In this document: positions 41,662-49,935 of the stretch, one piece after another
How positions within the stretch are numbered: position 1 is the first letter of the stretch
How the letters are laid out: every line of letters starts with the position of its first letter
Made by a program: the position numbers and the translations under genes
NCBI GenBank assembly: GCA_963759115.1
Contig: CAVWXT010000006.1
Location: 806,001 to 870,000, forward strand
Direction of reading: 5' to 3'
Source: CAVWXT01 sp963759115
GTDB taxonomy: Bacteria > Planctomycetota > Planctomycetia > Pirellulales > Thermoguttaceae
Length of the DNA: 64,000 nt
The notes under the pieces: model-generated
Databases searched by the model: none
What the model was told of the DNA's origin: nothing
What the model saw: only the letters and a program-made list of their open reading frames with translations

Positions 41662-42040
41662 TTCCGTTGCTTCCCCGGCGTCCCTTCCCCTCAGCCCGCA
41701 GAAAAGTCACGCGCTCGGCGGGCTGTTTTTGTCACCTGCGAAGCTCTGATTCTAGCGATGCTAGCACCGCTGTCAAACCATTGGCCAGGCGTCGGCGGCA
41801 AGAATTTTCGCCCTCGCATTGGCCAGCGCGAAATCGTCGGCAAATACCGACAAACCATCGCGCACGGCGTCTCAAAAACCCTCGGCGCCGTTGCGACCCC
41901 GAGCGTGGAAAACCTGTTGGAACGAAGCGTGCCGATTGTTGCCGAGGTGCCGTTTCTTGGTTCACCGATTGACGATACGTAATCCGGTCGGCGGTTCTCG
42001 GACGCCGTCGGCGTCGGCCGCGCTGTGGCAGGAGCTCTGA
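41662..42040. other. Intergenic stretch upstream of dnaA without a gene
   Basis: No convincing gene is seen in these 380 bases on either strand. TCGGCAAATACCGACAAACC near 41839 has a short GTCGG/CCGAC symmetry. No cluster of DnaA boxes was found, which argues against an origin here. Confidence 0.5.
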
Positions 42041-42121
42041 GGGGACTGTCCCGATTTTCGCGGCGAACAGAACATCGCGGTGCGAATCGGCTTGACCGCC
42101 GCGAAAATGGGACTGTCCCCC
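42041..42121. repeat. Inverted repeat with GGGACTGTCCC ends
   Basis: Arms 42041-42065 and 42097-42121 (GGGGACTGTCCC...TTTTCGCGGCG and its complement) pair over 25 bases with few mismatches around a 31-base loop. The tip GGGACTGTCCC is itself nearly palindromic and recurs inside the folK-kinase gene near 46296. Confidence 0.8.
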
Positions 42122-42131
42122 TTGCACCGTG

Positions 42132-43052
42132 CTACACGCCGAGGCGTCTGACGTACAGCCGCCGCTGTTGCCACGCCTGAAAACCCACGGCCGTATAGGT
42201 GCGCAGGGCCGGCGTGTTGGCCGAGTCGACGGCCAGCACCAATCGCGCTCGGCCTGCCCGACCGGCGAGCCATTGGGCGTGGCGAGCAAGCTGCATCCCC
42301 CAACCGTGCCCCCGCGCCGCTCGCATCAGCCCCATGTAGAGCAACTCCATGTGGTCATATTGCGGATGATCGGCCAGCAGCACGCAGCCGACGTCACTCT
42401 GCGCGTGCCGCACGATCAACCATCGTGCGGGATCGAATTGGCCCGTCGCGCGGTAACCCGCCAAGACGTCTTCCGTGCTGCGCACGCCGTCCAGTCGGGG
42501 ACAATCGAACGTAGCTTCATACGTTGCTTCAACGATTCGCACCAAACGGTCGTGATCGGTCTCTCGGTAGGGCTCAAAATCGAGTTGACGGACGGGGGCC
42601 ACACGAGGTAACTCGACTTTCAGGCTGACCAGGTAAAGCAGGTCAGCCAGGCGATCGAACCCCCCCTGACGCAAGAGCGTCTCTTCGGCCTCGCTCGCCG
42701 TTTCCAGCAGGACCAGGGCGAGAGCGACCTGTCGGCTCGCGAGGAACTCCCAGCTCGCGGCCAGCAGAGAGGCGGCAGTTGATTCGGGCTCGCCTGGGGC
42801 ATACCGTGGGGGCCAGAGTATGGCCATCTTGCCGGCCTGGACTTGCGAGAAGGCCGCGCCCACGAGCCGACCGCCGCGCCAGGCTCCGATCAGGCCGCAC
42901 AGCGCGGCTCCTGACCGTTGCGCAGCAAGGGCCTCGTCGATCTGCCGCCGGCGATCGGCCGGCGCCAAATGATCGAACACCAGTTCGAGCGCCGCATCCT
43001 GGTCTTGGGGGCGGATTTCGCCAATCTGGGGGCCACTATGGCTGGTATCCAT
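42132..43052 (-). CDS. GNAT-family N-acetyltransferase
   Basis: The 306-residue protein looks like a tandem acetyltransferase. The C-terminal half has the acetyl-CoA-binding pattern: MELLYMGLMRAARGHGWGMQLARHA (motif A) and LVLAVDSANTPALRTYTAVGFQAWQQR (motif B). The N-terminal half (EIRPQDQDAALELVFDHLAP to FLASRQVALALVLLET) is a degenerate GNAT copy. Substrate unknown. The start MDTSHSGPQIGEIRP was chosen because it begins the first domain. The gene ends 10 bases from the 42041-42121 repeat. Intact. Confidence 0.75.
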   Translation of the reverse strand: MDTSHSGPQIGEIRPQDQDAALELVFDHLAPADRRRQIDEALAAQRSGAALCGLIGAWRGGRLVGAAFSQVQAGKMAILWPPRYAPGEPESTAASLLAASWEFLASRQVALALVLLETASEAEETLLRQGGFDRLADLLYLVSLKVELPRVAPVRQLDFEPYRETDHDRLVRIVEATYEATFDCPRLDGVRSTEDVLAGYRATGQFDPARWLIVRHAQSDVGCVLLADHPQYDHMELLYMGLMRAARGHGWGMQLARHAQWLAGRAGRARLVLAVDSANTPALRTYTAVGFQAWQQRRLYVRRLGV

Positions 43053-43140
43053 GTCTCGAACATACACCAATTTCGGCGCCTTGGTTAGGCGGAAGGCTGA
43101 GGTTTTCGCTATAATGACCGGGCCAACCGCGAGGTGAGCC

Positions 43141-43924
43141 ATGAAAACGACAACACTATTCGCCCTGTTCGCGTGGTGGGTCGCATGGGGCAGCATGGCG
43201 TCCCCCGGCTGGGCACAGTCGGCCCTCGAACGGCTCGAGCGGCAGATTCGCCAGCAGACTGCGGCACCGAAAGGCACGCCTCCCGATGCCGCGAAGCCAC
43301 CGCCCCCACCACAGCCCGAATCGCCGCACGCCCGCGGAGACGTTGAACCGGGATATCTGGGAGTGGCGGTCGACGACCAGAAGGACCGCGGTCGCGGCGT
43401 ACGGGTCATCGAGGTCCACCGCGGCAGCCCTGCCGAGAAGGCCGGACTTCGCCGGCAGGATATAATTACCTCGTTGGCGGGAGTCCGCGTGCGGCAAATG
43501 ACTGATCTGTCCGACGTTCTGGGGACCTTGGCTGCCGGCCAGAGCGTCGACTTCGAGGTGCTTCGCGAAGAGAAGCCGCAGAAGGTGCGAGTCACGTTGG
43601 GACAACGTCCGGCGGCGGAGCGCAGCGTCAGGGCAGCCCGAAACCGTGCCGCTGCCTCCCGGCGAGGCGCTCCCCGAGCCGCCGCCACGGCGGACGGATG
43701 GCATTCCGGGTCCCCGTCTCGTTCCGCCCCCACCACCGCCCTCCCCCAGGGAGGTAGTGGGCGATGAGGCCGCCGGGCCGCAGTTGCAGCCGCCCGCGAC
43801 GAGCGATCGATCGCCGACCGAGGCGTCCCGCCTCGAACAGCTTCAGCGCCGCGTCGACGAGCTGGAACGCCGCGTGGCCGAGCTCGAACGAGCCTTGGCC
43901 GAAACCGTCAAGAAAAAGCCCTAG
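43141..43924 (+). CDS. Exported PDZ-domain protein with C-terminal coiled coil, one frameshift
   Basis: The signal peptide (FALFAWWVAWGSMASPGWAQS) is followed by a Pro-rich linker and one PDZ domain: GYLGVAVDDQKDRGRGVRVIEV, GSPAEKAGLRRQDIITSLAGV, VLGTLAAGQSVDFEVLR. PDZ domains bind C-terminal peptides. After a frame change near 43635 a Pro/Arg-rich part leads into a leucine-zipper-like coiled coil (LEQLQRRVDELERRVAELERALAET). There is no protease domain, so it is probably an adaptor in the periplasm. Start ATG at 43141. Confidence 0.75.
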
Positions 43925-43941
43925 TCGCAAGGAGCGGCCGC

Positions 43942-44268
43942 ATGTACGTCGTGTGCGTTCACGTCCACGTCAAGCCGGAGCATCGCCAGCCGTTCATCGA
44001 GGCCTCGGCCGAAAACGCGCGGAACACCATCCAGGAGCCGGGCAATCTGCGGTTCGACGTGCTCCAACAGGCCGACGATCCTGATCGTTTTGTACTATTC
44101 GAGGTCTATTGCGACGAGATGGCCATGAAGGCCCACAAGGCATCGCCGCACTACGCCCGCTGGGCCGCGGCGGTCGGTCCCTGGATGGCGGAACCGCGCG
44201 CGGGCGTCCGCTACACGCCGTTGTTCCCCGAGAAGCCCCAGCAGTGGTCGGTGCATCGCGGAACATAG
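43942..44268 (+). CDS. ABM-family (antibiotic biosynthesis monooxygenase-like) protein
   Basis: The 108-residue protein fits the small ferredoxin-like ABM family: YVVCVHVHVKPEHRQPFIEASAEN, a central NLRFDVLQQADDPDRFVLFEVYCD, and KASPHYARWAAAV. The last matches the H/Y region of LsrG-like members. These are dimeric barrel proteins acting on small molecules; the substrate cannot be read from sequence. A GGAG site lies 5-10 bases before the ATG. It follows the PDZ gene by 17 bases and may be co-transcribed. Intact. Confidence 0.85.
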   Translation: MYVVCVHVHVKPEHRQPFIEASAENARNTIQEPGNLRFDVLQQADDPDRFVLFEVYCDEMAMKAHKASPHYARWAAAVGPWMAEPRAGVRYTPLFPEKPQQWSVHRGT

Positions 44269-44297
44269 AATCCCGACACAATTGCATTCTCGCGTGC

Positions 44298-44459
44298 CAC
44301 GGGCAGCTTGTCTGCCCGTGCTCCCCACACTGGCTGACAAGCCGCCAGTGCCACCCAACCGCGTTGCCCTCCACTGGCTGACAAGCAGCCAGTGCCACCC
44401 AACCGTGCTGCGCTCCACTGGCCGACAAGCAGCCTGGGCCACCCAACCGCACCGGCGAC
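44298..44459. repeat. Tandem array of hairpins: one 9-bp stem and three 44-bp repeats
   Basis: A perfect stem CACGGGCAG-CTTGT-CTGCCCGTG (44298-44320) is followed by three 44-bp units at 44328-44371, 44372-44415 and 44416-44459. Each unit has a CTGGCTG-ACAAG-CAGCCAG type stem and the tail GCCACCCAACCG. The loops are ACAAG, complementary to CTTGT of the first. No gene overlaps. Confidence 0.88.
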
Positions 44460-44619
44460 TGCCGGCTGGCGGCCCTCGCTCTCGCGGCAGCCAACAGCCG
44501 GCGGCCGAGTGTTGGCCGGGCACGGAAAATTGATTTATGGTGCTTGCAATTTCCTCGTCGCGTGCCCAAAATGCGAGTATGTTAGCGTGATGCTCCCTCG
44601 GATGCCCGGAGGGTTATTC

Positions 44620-45063
44620 ATGTCGCCCGCGAATGAGGCTCGGCTTGAGGCCAAGGTCGACGGTCAGCACGGTCACGGCCGTCCGTACCATTTCCCCTCC
44701 GTGAGCCAGGAGGACCGGATCCGCAAGGTCTTTGGGCTGGCGGAGAAGGCCCCGCTTCCTCGCGTCAGCGAGGGCACCTTGTCCGGCTACTTCGAGTATT
44801 TGGTCGCCCAGCTCTCACTCCCCTTCGAGGCGCTCTACTGCCAAAACGACGGAGAGATGCGGCAACTGATCCATTACATTCGCGTCACCGAACTGACCGA
44901 TCCCAAGCACGGGCGCAATCGCAACCTCCAGGGGTTGTGCTGCCGGGCCGAGAACCTCAAGCAGGTAGTGGAGTTGCCCTTGGCCGAGTTGGGAGTGCGC
45001 GATGACAACCCCAACTGCCAGTTGATCGACGACTACGCCTACTGGGTCGTCAACTGGCGATAG
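44620..45063 (+). CDS. Small conserved cytoplasmic protein, possibly CcbP-like calcium-binding
   Basis: The 147-residue protein has no signal peptide. Its second half, LSLPFEALYCQNDGEMR, IRVTELTDPKHGRNRNLQGLCCRA, VELPLAELGVRDDNPNCQLIDDYAYWVVNWR, resembles the pattern of CcbP-type calcium-binding proteins (acidic, ending with a DYxxWxxN motif); this is a recollection, not a confirmed match. Three candidate starts exist (44590, 44602, 44620). The last one has a GGAGGG site 6 bases upstream and is preferred. Intact. Confidence 0.6.
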   Translation: MSPANEARLEAKVDGQHGHGRPYHFPSVSQEDRIRKVFGLAEKAPLPRVSEGTLSGYFEYLVAQLSLPFEALYCQNDGEMRQLIHYIRVTELTDPKHGRNRNLQGLCCRAENLKQVVELPLAELGVRDDNPNCQLIDDYAYWVVNWR

Positions 45064-45078
45064 CCCGTCACGAGCCGG

Positions 45079-45321
45079 CTAATTCCCCAGCCAACTCACT
45101 TCCAGATCCGACTTGTCGGCCTGGATGCGGACGACGACCACTTTCATGGGAGGCGCGAGGGTGGGCGCAGGCGCGTCGGGCGCCGCGAGGGCGGCACTCG
45201 GCGGTTGCTGAACCTCCGGCCCCCCGCAATACTCCAGGCGGCTCGCGGTCAGCAACAGCATCCCGGCCAGCAAGACGCCGCCGGTAACGATCAGGGAGAG
45301 GCGGGAGGCAATCGGTTTCAT
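45079..45321 (-). CDS. Small membrane-anchored protein of unknown function
   Basis: The 80-residue product has one N-terminal hydrophobic segment (LSLIVTGGVLLAGMLLLTA) followed by a Pro/Ala-rich linker and a short strand-like end (KVVVVRIQADKSDLEVSWLGN). The start at 45321 (MKPIASRLS) is more natural than an in-frame ATG seven codons earlier. It is probably an exported small protein. No family recognised. Confidence 0.5.
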   Translation of the reverse strand: MKPIASRLSLIVTGGVLLAGMLLLTASRLEYCGGPEVQQPPSAALAAPDAPAPTLAPPMKVVVVRIQADKSDLEVSWLGN

Positions 45322-45598
45322 GCAGGTCCTTTCCGTTGGCATATTCTCTTCATTTTAATCAAGCCGCCCAGAATCTCAAGCAACGGACCCCGCTTTTTTC
45401 TTCGTCGGCTGCAAACTCACCGCCAATTAACTTCGGCTTGACAATTCTGCCGGTTGGCGGAGAATGACGCTTGCGAGAGCGTTGGAGGGCGCAACGCAGG
45501 GAACGACAGTCGGCGGCGGGTGGTCGCGGCCCGGAGGGCCCCCCCAATGCTTTCGCGTTTTTCGCTTTTCGGAGTGCGAATACCGCCCTGATCGCTCA

Positions 45599-46666
45599 AT
45601 GTCTCTCTGCCTGATCGGCCTGGGATCGAACCAAGGAAACCGGCAAGCGATCCTGGACGCGGCGGTGGCTCGACTGGCCGCGCATCCGCAGATCAATGTC
45701 GTCGCTGCCAGCGCGTGGCGCGAGACCGCGCCGGTTGGCGGGCCGCCCGGACAGCCCCGCTTTCTCAACGGCGCCCTCACGCTGCGAACCTCGCTGGGGC
45801 CGCCCGAATTGCTGGCGCTCCTGCAATGCGTAGAGACCGAACTGGGACGCGAGCGCGCGGAACGATGGGGACCGCGAACCATCGACCTGGATCTTTTGCT
45901 CTACGACGACGCCGTGCTCAACACGCCGGCGCTGGTGATCCCGCATCCCCGCATGGCGTGCCGGCGGTTCGTACTCGAACCGGCAGCCGAGGTAGCGGGA
46001 GCGATGTTGCACCCGACGATCGGCTGGACCGTCGCTCGGCTGTTGGAACACCTCAACGCGGCGCGGCGGTACGTGGCCGTCACCGGTCCCATCGCCGCCG
46101 GCAAGACGCAACTCGTCGAGCGATTGGCGGCGGCGCTTTCCGCGCAGGCGATCATGGAGCGGCCCGACTGGACTCGCCTCGACGCCTTCTACGCCGATCC
46201 GGCCGGCCAGGCCTGGCAAACGGAGTGGAATTTCTTCATCAACGTGCGCGGCTCCTGGACGCCAAGGCGGCGACGTGGTCTGAAGCGGCACAAATGGGGA
46301 CTGTCCCCTTTTCCGTTGGGTGGTGAGCGATTTCTGGTTCGGCCAGTCGGCGGCCTTCGCCCGAGCGTGGCTGCCGGAGGAGCAACTGCCGGCGTTGCTC
46401 GAACAGTACGAGCACTTGCGGCCGGACGTGATGCCGCCGAAGTTGATCGTGCTGCTGGACGCGCCGGCGGAGGAGTTGTTGGCCCGCGTCCGCCGCCGGG
46501 GGCGGTTGTGCGAACGACATTTGACGCTCGAGCAACTGGAGCGCATTCGCCAAACCATAGGGGAGCAGGCCAGCCGGCCGGGGCTTGGCCCCGTGCTGCG
46601 CATAAGCGGCACGACCCGGACGCCGTCTTCGCCGAGGTGCTGGCAGCGGTGCAGGGAATGGAGTAA
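45599..46666 (+). CDS. folK: HPPK (FolK) fused to a deoxynucleoside kinase, about three frameshifts
   Basis: The first 155 residues are 6-hydroxymethyl-7,8-dihydropterin pyrophosphokinase of folate synthesis: SLCLIGLGSNQGNRQAILD and WGPRTIDLDLLLYDD. The second part is a P-loop deoxynucleoside kinase: VTGPIAAGKTQLVERLA, ERPDWTRLDAFYADP, SDFWFGQSAAFARAWLPEEQLP, KLIVLLDAPAEELLARVRRRGR. HPPK-kinase fusions are known in planctomycetes. Frames break near 46245, 46320 and 46610. Between LLDAKAATWSEAA and VSDFWF a short run MGTVPFSVGW is encoded by the GGGGACTGTCCCC palindrome that also occurs at 42041. The natural end is the TAG at 46664-46666, followed 18 bases later by panC. Confidence 0.85.
   Translation: MSLCLIGLGSNQGNRQAILDAAVARLAAHPQINVVAASAWRETAPVGGPPGQPRFLNGALTLRTSLGPPELLALLQCVETELGRERAERWGPRTIDLDLLLYDDAVLNTPALVIPHPRMACRRFVLEPAAEVAGAMLHPTIGWTVARLLEHLNAARRYVAVTGPIAAGKTQLVERLAAALSAQAIMERPDWTRLDAFYADPAGQAWQTEWNFFINVRGSWTPRRRRGLKRHKWGLSPFPLGGERFLVRPVGGLRPSVAAGGATAGVARTVRALAAGRDAAEVDRAAGRAGGGVVGPRPPPGAVVRTTFDARATGAHSPNHRGAGQPAGAWPRAAHKRHDPDAVFAEVLAAVQGME
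46296..46308. repeat. GGGGACTGTCCCC palindrome inside the kinase part
   Basis: GGGGAC-T-GTCCCC pairs perfectly. It is embedded in a CAAATGGGGACTGTCCCCTT string that replaces or extends the coding sequence. The same string, with small changes, forms the ends of the inverted repeat at 42041-42121. Confidence 0.7.
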
Positions 46667-46684
46667 CATGGTGACGCCAACCCA

Positions 46685-47551
46685 ATGAGCATGTTGTCCC
46701 CCCAACTCGTCACCACCGTCGCCCAACTCCGCGCGGAGTTGAACGCCGTGCGCCGCGCCGGCAAGCGGATCGGATTGGTGCCCACGATGGGCGCCCTGCA
46801 CGAGGGGCACCTCAGCCTGGTCCGCGCCGCCAAGGCCGAGTGCGACTGCACGGTCGTGTCGATCTACGTCAATCCCAGCCAGTTCGGCCCGAACGAGGAT
46901 TTCGCCAAGTATCCGCGCACGCTGGAAGCCGATCTGGCGCTGTTGGCCGGCTGCGGCACGGACCTGGTGTTCGCGCCGGGCAACGAGGAAGTGTACCGGC
47001 CGGGCCACGCCACGTGGGTCGAGGTCGGCGCGGTGGCCGAGCCGCTGGAAGGGACTTGCCGGCCGGGACATTTCCGCGGCGTGGCCACCATCGTGCTGAA
47101 ACTGCTGAACATGGTCCAGCCCGACGCGGCCTACTTCGGGCAAAAGGACTTTCAGCAGGCGCTGGTCATTCGGCGGATGGCGGCCGACCTGGACGTGCCG
47201 GTGGCGATTCGCGTTTGCCCCATCGTGCGCGAGCCGGACGGGCTGGCAATGAGTTCGCGAAATCGCTATCTTAGTCCCGCCGCCCGGCAGCGGGCGCTGG
47301 TGTTGTGGAAGAGCCTGCAACTGGCCGGCCAATTGGTGGCGGGCGGGCAACGCCGTGCCGGCGAGATTGCCGCGCGGATGCGGGAACTGATCGAGACCGC
47401 CGAAGACGCCCGGATCGACTACATCGCCCTGGTCGATCCCGAGACGCTGCAGCCGGTCGAGACCATCGCCGGCCGCACGCTGGCCGCGTTGGCCGTGAAA
47501 ATCGAGAACACGCGACTGATCGACAATTGCCTGCTGGAACCAAGACCATAA
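46685..47551 (+). CDS. panC: Pantothenate synthetase
   Basis: PanC joins pantoate and beta-alanine with ATP on the way to coenzyme A. The 288-residue enzyme has the nucleotide-binding box VPTMGALHEGHLSLVR, SIYVNPSQFGPNEDF, the KMSK-like region REPDGLAMSSRNRYLS and AYFGQKDFQQALVI. Length is normal and the frame intact. It follows the folK-kinase gene by 18 bases; coaB and coaC, later steps of the same pathway, are 11 kb away. An alternative start is two codons downstream. Confidence 0.97.
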   Translation: MSMLSPQLVTTVAQLRAELNAVRRAGKRIGLVPTMGALHEGHLSLVRAAKAECDCTVVSIYVNPSQFGPNEDFAKYPRTLEADLALLAGCGTDLVFAPGNEEVYRPGHATWVEVGAVAEPLEGTCRPGHFRGVATIVLKLLNMVQPDAAYFGQKDFQQALVIRRMAADLDVPVAIRVCPIVREPDGLAMSSRNRYLSPAARQRALVLWKSLQLAGQLVAGGQRRAGEIAARMRELIETAEDARIDYIALVDPETLQPVETIAGRTLAALAVKIENTRLIDNCLLEPRP

Positions 47552-47703
47552 GAACTCACCACAGAGGACACGGAGGACGCAGAGAAAGAGTTGTATAATG
47601 ATGAGTGATCGATCATCGAGATACCTGATCGTCAATCGAGCATCGCCAATCAAGACTCCTCCCCTCTTCACTCAGTGTCCTCCGCGTCCTCTGCGGTAAG
47701 TTC
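47552..47703. repeat. 33-bp inverted repeat between panC and lgt
   Basis: Arms 47552-47584 (GAACTCACCACAGAGGACAC...) and 47671-47703 (its complement with a few mismatches) flank an 86-base centre. It starts directly after the panC stop. No gene is inside. It may end transcription of panC or be a mobile palindrome. Confidence 0.8.
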
Positions 47704-47720
47704 TCCATTTTTCCATTTCG

Positions 47721-49033
47721 ATGCTTCAAACTCTCTTTTACATTCCTGCGACGGTTGCCGGCTATCCGGTGTTCGGAGTCGGGCTGTTGCTGGCCGTGTG
47801 GGCCGTGGCGAGCGTCGGCATGCTGGCGATGGCTGGCATGGCGGCAGGGCTTCAACGCCGACACCTGGGGCTACGTGCCGATCCTGCTGTTGATCGGCGG
47901 GCATGATTTGCTGGGTGTTGCCGGCGCTGTGCGACCCGCAGCAAGGGTTGCCCATCCGCGGCTACGGCATGATGATGCTGCTGGCCGTGGTCGCCGGCAC
48001 GTCGCTGGCGGCGTGGCGGGCCAAACGCGTCGGGCTCGACCCCGACCTGATCTTCTCGCTGGCCTTCTGGATGCTGGTGCCGGGCATCATCGGCGCCCGG
48101 GCGTTCTACGTCATCGAGTACTGGCGAACCGAGTATTGGCCGGCCTACACCGAGCCTGACGGCGGCCTCGGGCCGCTGCTCGTGGCCATCGTCAACGTGG
48201 CCAAGGGCGGACTGGTGGTCTACGGGGCGTTTTTCGGCGGCGTGGCAGGCTTGTTGCTGTTCGTCCGCAAACACCGTCTGCCCTGTTGGCCCTGTGCGAC
48301 TTGATTGCCCCCAGCATGATGCTGGGCCTGGCCATCGGGCGGATCGGCTGTCTGCTGAACGGCTGCTGTTACGGGGCCGTGTGCGATCACCGTTGGGCGA
48401 TGACGTTTCCCGCCGGCACGCCGCCCTACTGGGCCCAGGTCGAGCGGGGCCAGATGTACGGTTTCACGCTCAGCGGCAATCCGAAGGCGGAGCCGCGGGT
48501 GCTGGCCGTCGATCCCGACTCGCCCGCCGGACGCGCCGGCTTGAAGGCGGGCGACCGCCTGCGAGAGCATCAACGGAGTCGAGCTGGCAGTCGACCGATC
48601 AGGACGCTAATCCGCTGGCCAACGCTTTGACCAGGGCGTTTCAGGAGCAGGAGCCGCTGCAGATCCAGGTGGAAGGCCGGCCGGCGATCACGGTGCCGGC
48701 GATCGCTCCGCCGAAGCGCAGCCTGCCGGTGCATCCGACGCAGATCTACAGCACGATCGACGCGCCTGCTGTTGTGCCTGCTGCTGCTGGCCTACGACCC
48801 GTTCCGCCGCCGCGACGGCGAGTTGTTCGCGCTGATGATGTCGATCTACCCGGTGACGCGGTTCTTCATCGAGAGCCTGCGCAGCGACGAGGCGCCCGTG
48901 TTCGGCACCGGGCATGAGCATTTCGCAGAACGTCAGCCTGCTGTTGCTGATCTGCGCCGCCGCGTTGTGGTTCTACATTCTTCGCCAGCCGCGAGGGACC
49001 GCGTTTGCGCGAAGGATAAGGGATGAGGGATGA
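47721..49033 (+). CDS. lgt: Prolipoprotein diacylglyceryl transferase with PDZ-like insert, about six frameshifts
   Basis: Lgt adds diacylglycerol to the lipobox cysteine of prelipoproteins in the inner membrane. The pieces, in order: MLQTLFYIPATVAGYPVFGVG, LPIRGYGMMMLLAVVAGTSLAAW, GIIGARAFYVIEYW, GRIGCLLNGCCYG, HPTQIYS, and the last helices SIYPVTRFFIESLRSDEAPVFGTG and LLLLICAAALWFYIL. Between GQMYGFTLSGN and HPTQIYS lies about 90 residues with VLAVDPDSPAGRAGLKAGDRL, a PDZ-like core not found in ordinary Lgt. At least six indels split the gene (near 47855, 47905, 48290, 48570, 48760, 48915). The end is the TGA at 49031. Confidence 0.85.
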
Positions 49034-49130
49034 GGGATAACGCGGCTGCTTCGCTAAGATTCGCCGTGTCTGTTTAGCGGCCGACGGCACGTCGGCCCGC
49101 GTTCCGCCACAACCGCCGTGCCTGCCGCGG

Positions 49131-49934
49131 CTAAACGGCTCGGCCGCTCTCCTCGACCACGTGCTCATGATGGTTGATGTGTTCCGTGCAATAGCAGGGC
49201 GCACCGATGCACTTCGAGCAGTAGCGGAAACCCATCTTCGGATCGCTGAGGTTCGTCACGCCACAGACCACGCAGGTGTGGCGCGGCTTGTGGGCCGTGC
49301 GAATGTGCTCGGCCTGCAAGGCCATGCGGCGCTGTCCCGATCTGGCCCGCAGAAAAATGTCGTGCCAGAAGAACAGCAGGAAATTGCACACCGCGGCGGT
49401 CGCCATCAGTTGCATCGTAAGACTGCCGGAAAGCATTGTCAGGAAGTAGCCGATCCATTGCAGCAGCGCCAGCCACTTCACCTTCACCGGCAGGATGAAG
49501 AACAAGAGGAACTGGAAGTTCGGATAGAGATAGGCGAAGGCCAGGAACACCGAGCCTTGCAGGAACATGATCGAGGCGGCGCGTCGGGCTGGATGAACGA
49601 GGCGGCGACGGTGGCCGCCCAGCCCACCAGCAGATACACGTTGTAGCGGAACGTGCCCCAGGTGTTCTCCAACACCGTGCCCATCAGGTAGAACAAGTAC
49701 CAGAAGAAGAAGGTCCAAATGGCGCCCATCGTCGGCGATCTGGCAGACGAACGTGACGAGTCGCCAGACTTCGCCCTGCAACACGCGGGCGGGCACCAGG
49801 GCGATGTCGGCCAGGAGCGCCGGTTTGCTCTGGGACAGCAGGAAGACCAGCACCTGGCAGGCGATCAGCCCTTCGGTGACGTGCGGCACGGCGTAGCGGC
49901 CGAAGCGGCGTTGGAGGTGGTCGAGCAAACGCAT
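49131..49934 (-). CDS. Rhomboid-like membrane protein with C-terminal zinc ribbon, two compensating frameshifts
   Basis: The protein (about 267 residues) has a rhomboid-family layout: ALVPARVLQGEVWRLVTFV, then in a shifted frame WTFFFWYLFYLMGTVLENTWGTFRYNVYLLVGW, then further helices. The frame returns near 49580. I did not find a clear GxSG plus His pair, so it may be an inactive member. The C-terminus is a cysteine-rich domain: CVVCGVTNLSDPKMGFRYCSKCIGAPCYC plus histidines (HINHHEHV), a probable zinc ribbon. It follows the dual-OB-like gene by one base. Confidence 0.7.
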   Translation of the reverse strand: MRLLDHLQRRFGRYAVPHVTEGLIACQVLVFLLSQSKPALLADIALVPARVLQGEVWRLVTFVCQIADDGRHLDLLLLVLVLPDGHGVGEHLGHVPLQRVSAGGLGGHRRRLVHPARRAASIMFLQGSVFLAFAYLYPNFQFLLFFILPVKVKWLALLQWIGYFLTMLSGSLTMQLMATAAVCNFLLFFWHDIFLRARSGQRRMALQAEHIRTAHKPRHTCVVCGVTNLSDPKMGFRYCSKCIGAPCYCTEHINHHEHVVEESGRAV

Positions 49935-49935
49935 G

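Noticed and set aside
41818..41982. Possible replication origin upstream of dnaA
   Set aside because: No cluster of TTATNCACA-type boxes and no AT-rich unwinding stretch was seen.
44298..44459. Regular repeats suggesting a CRISPR array
   Set aside because: The 44-bp units are directly adjacent with no unique spacers, and no cas gene is present.
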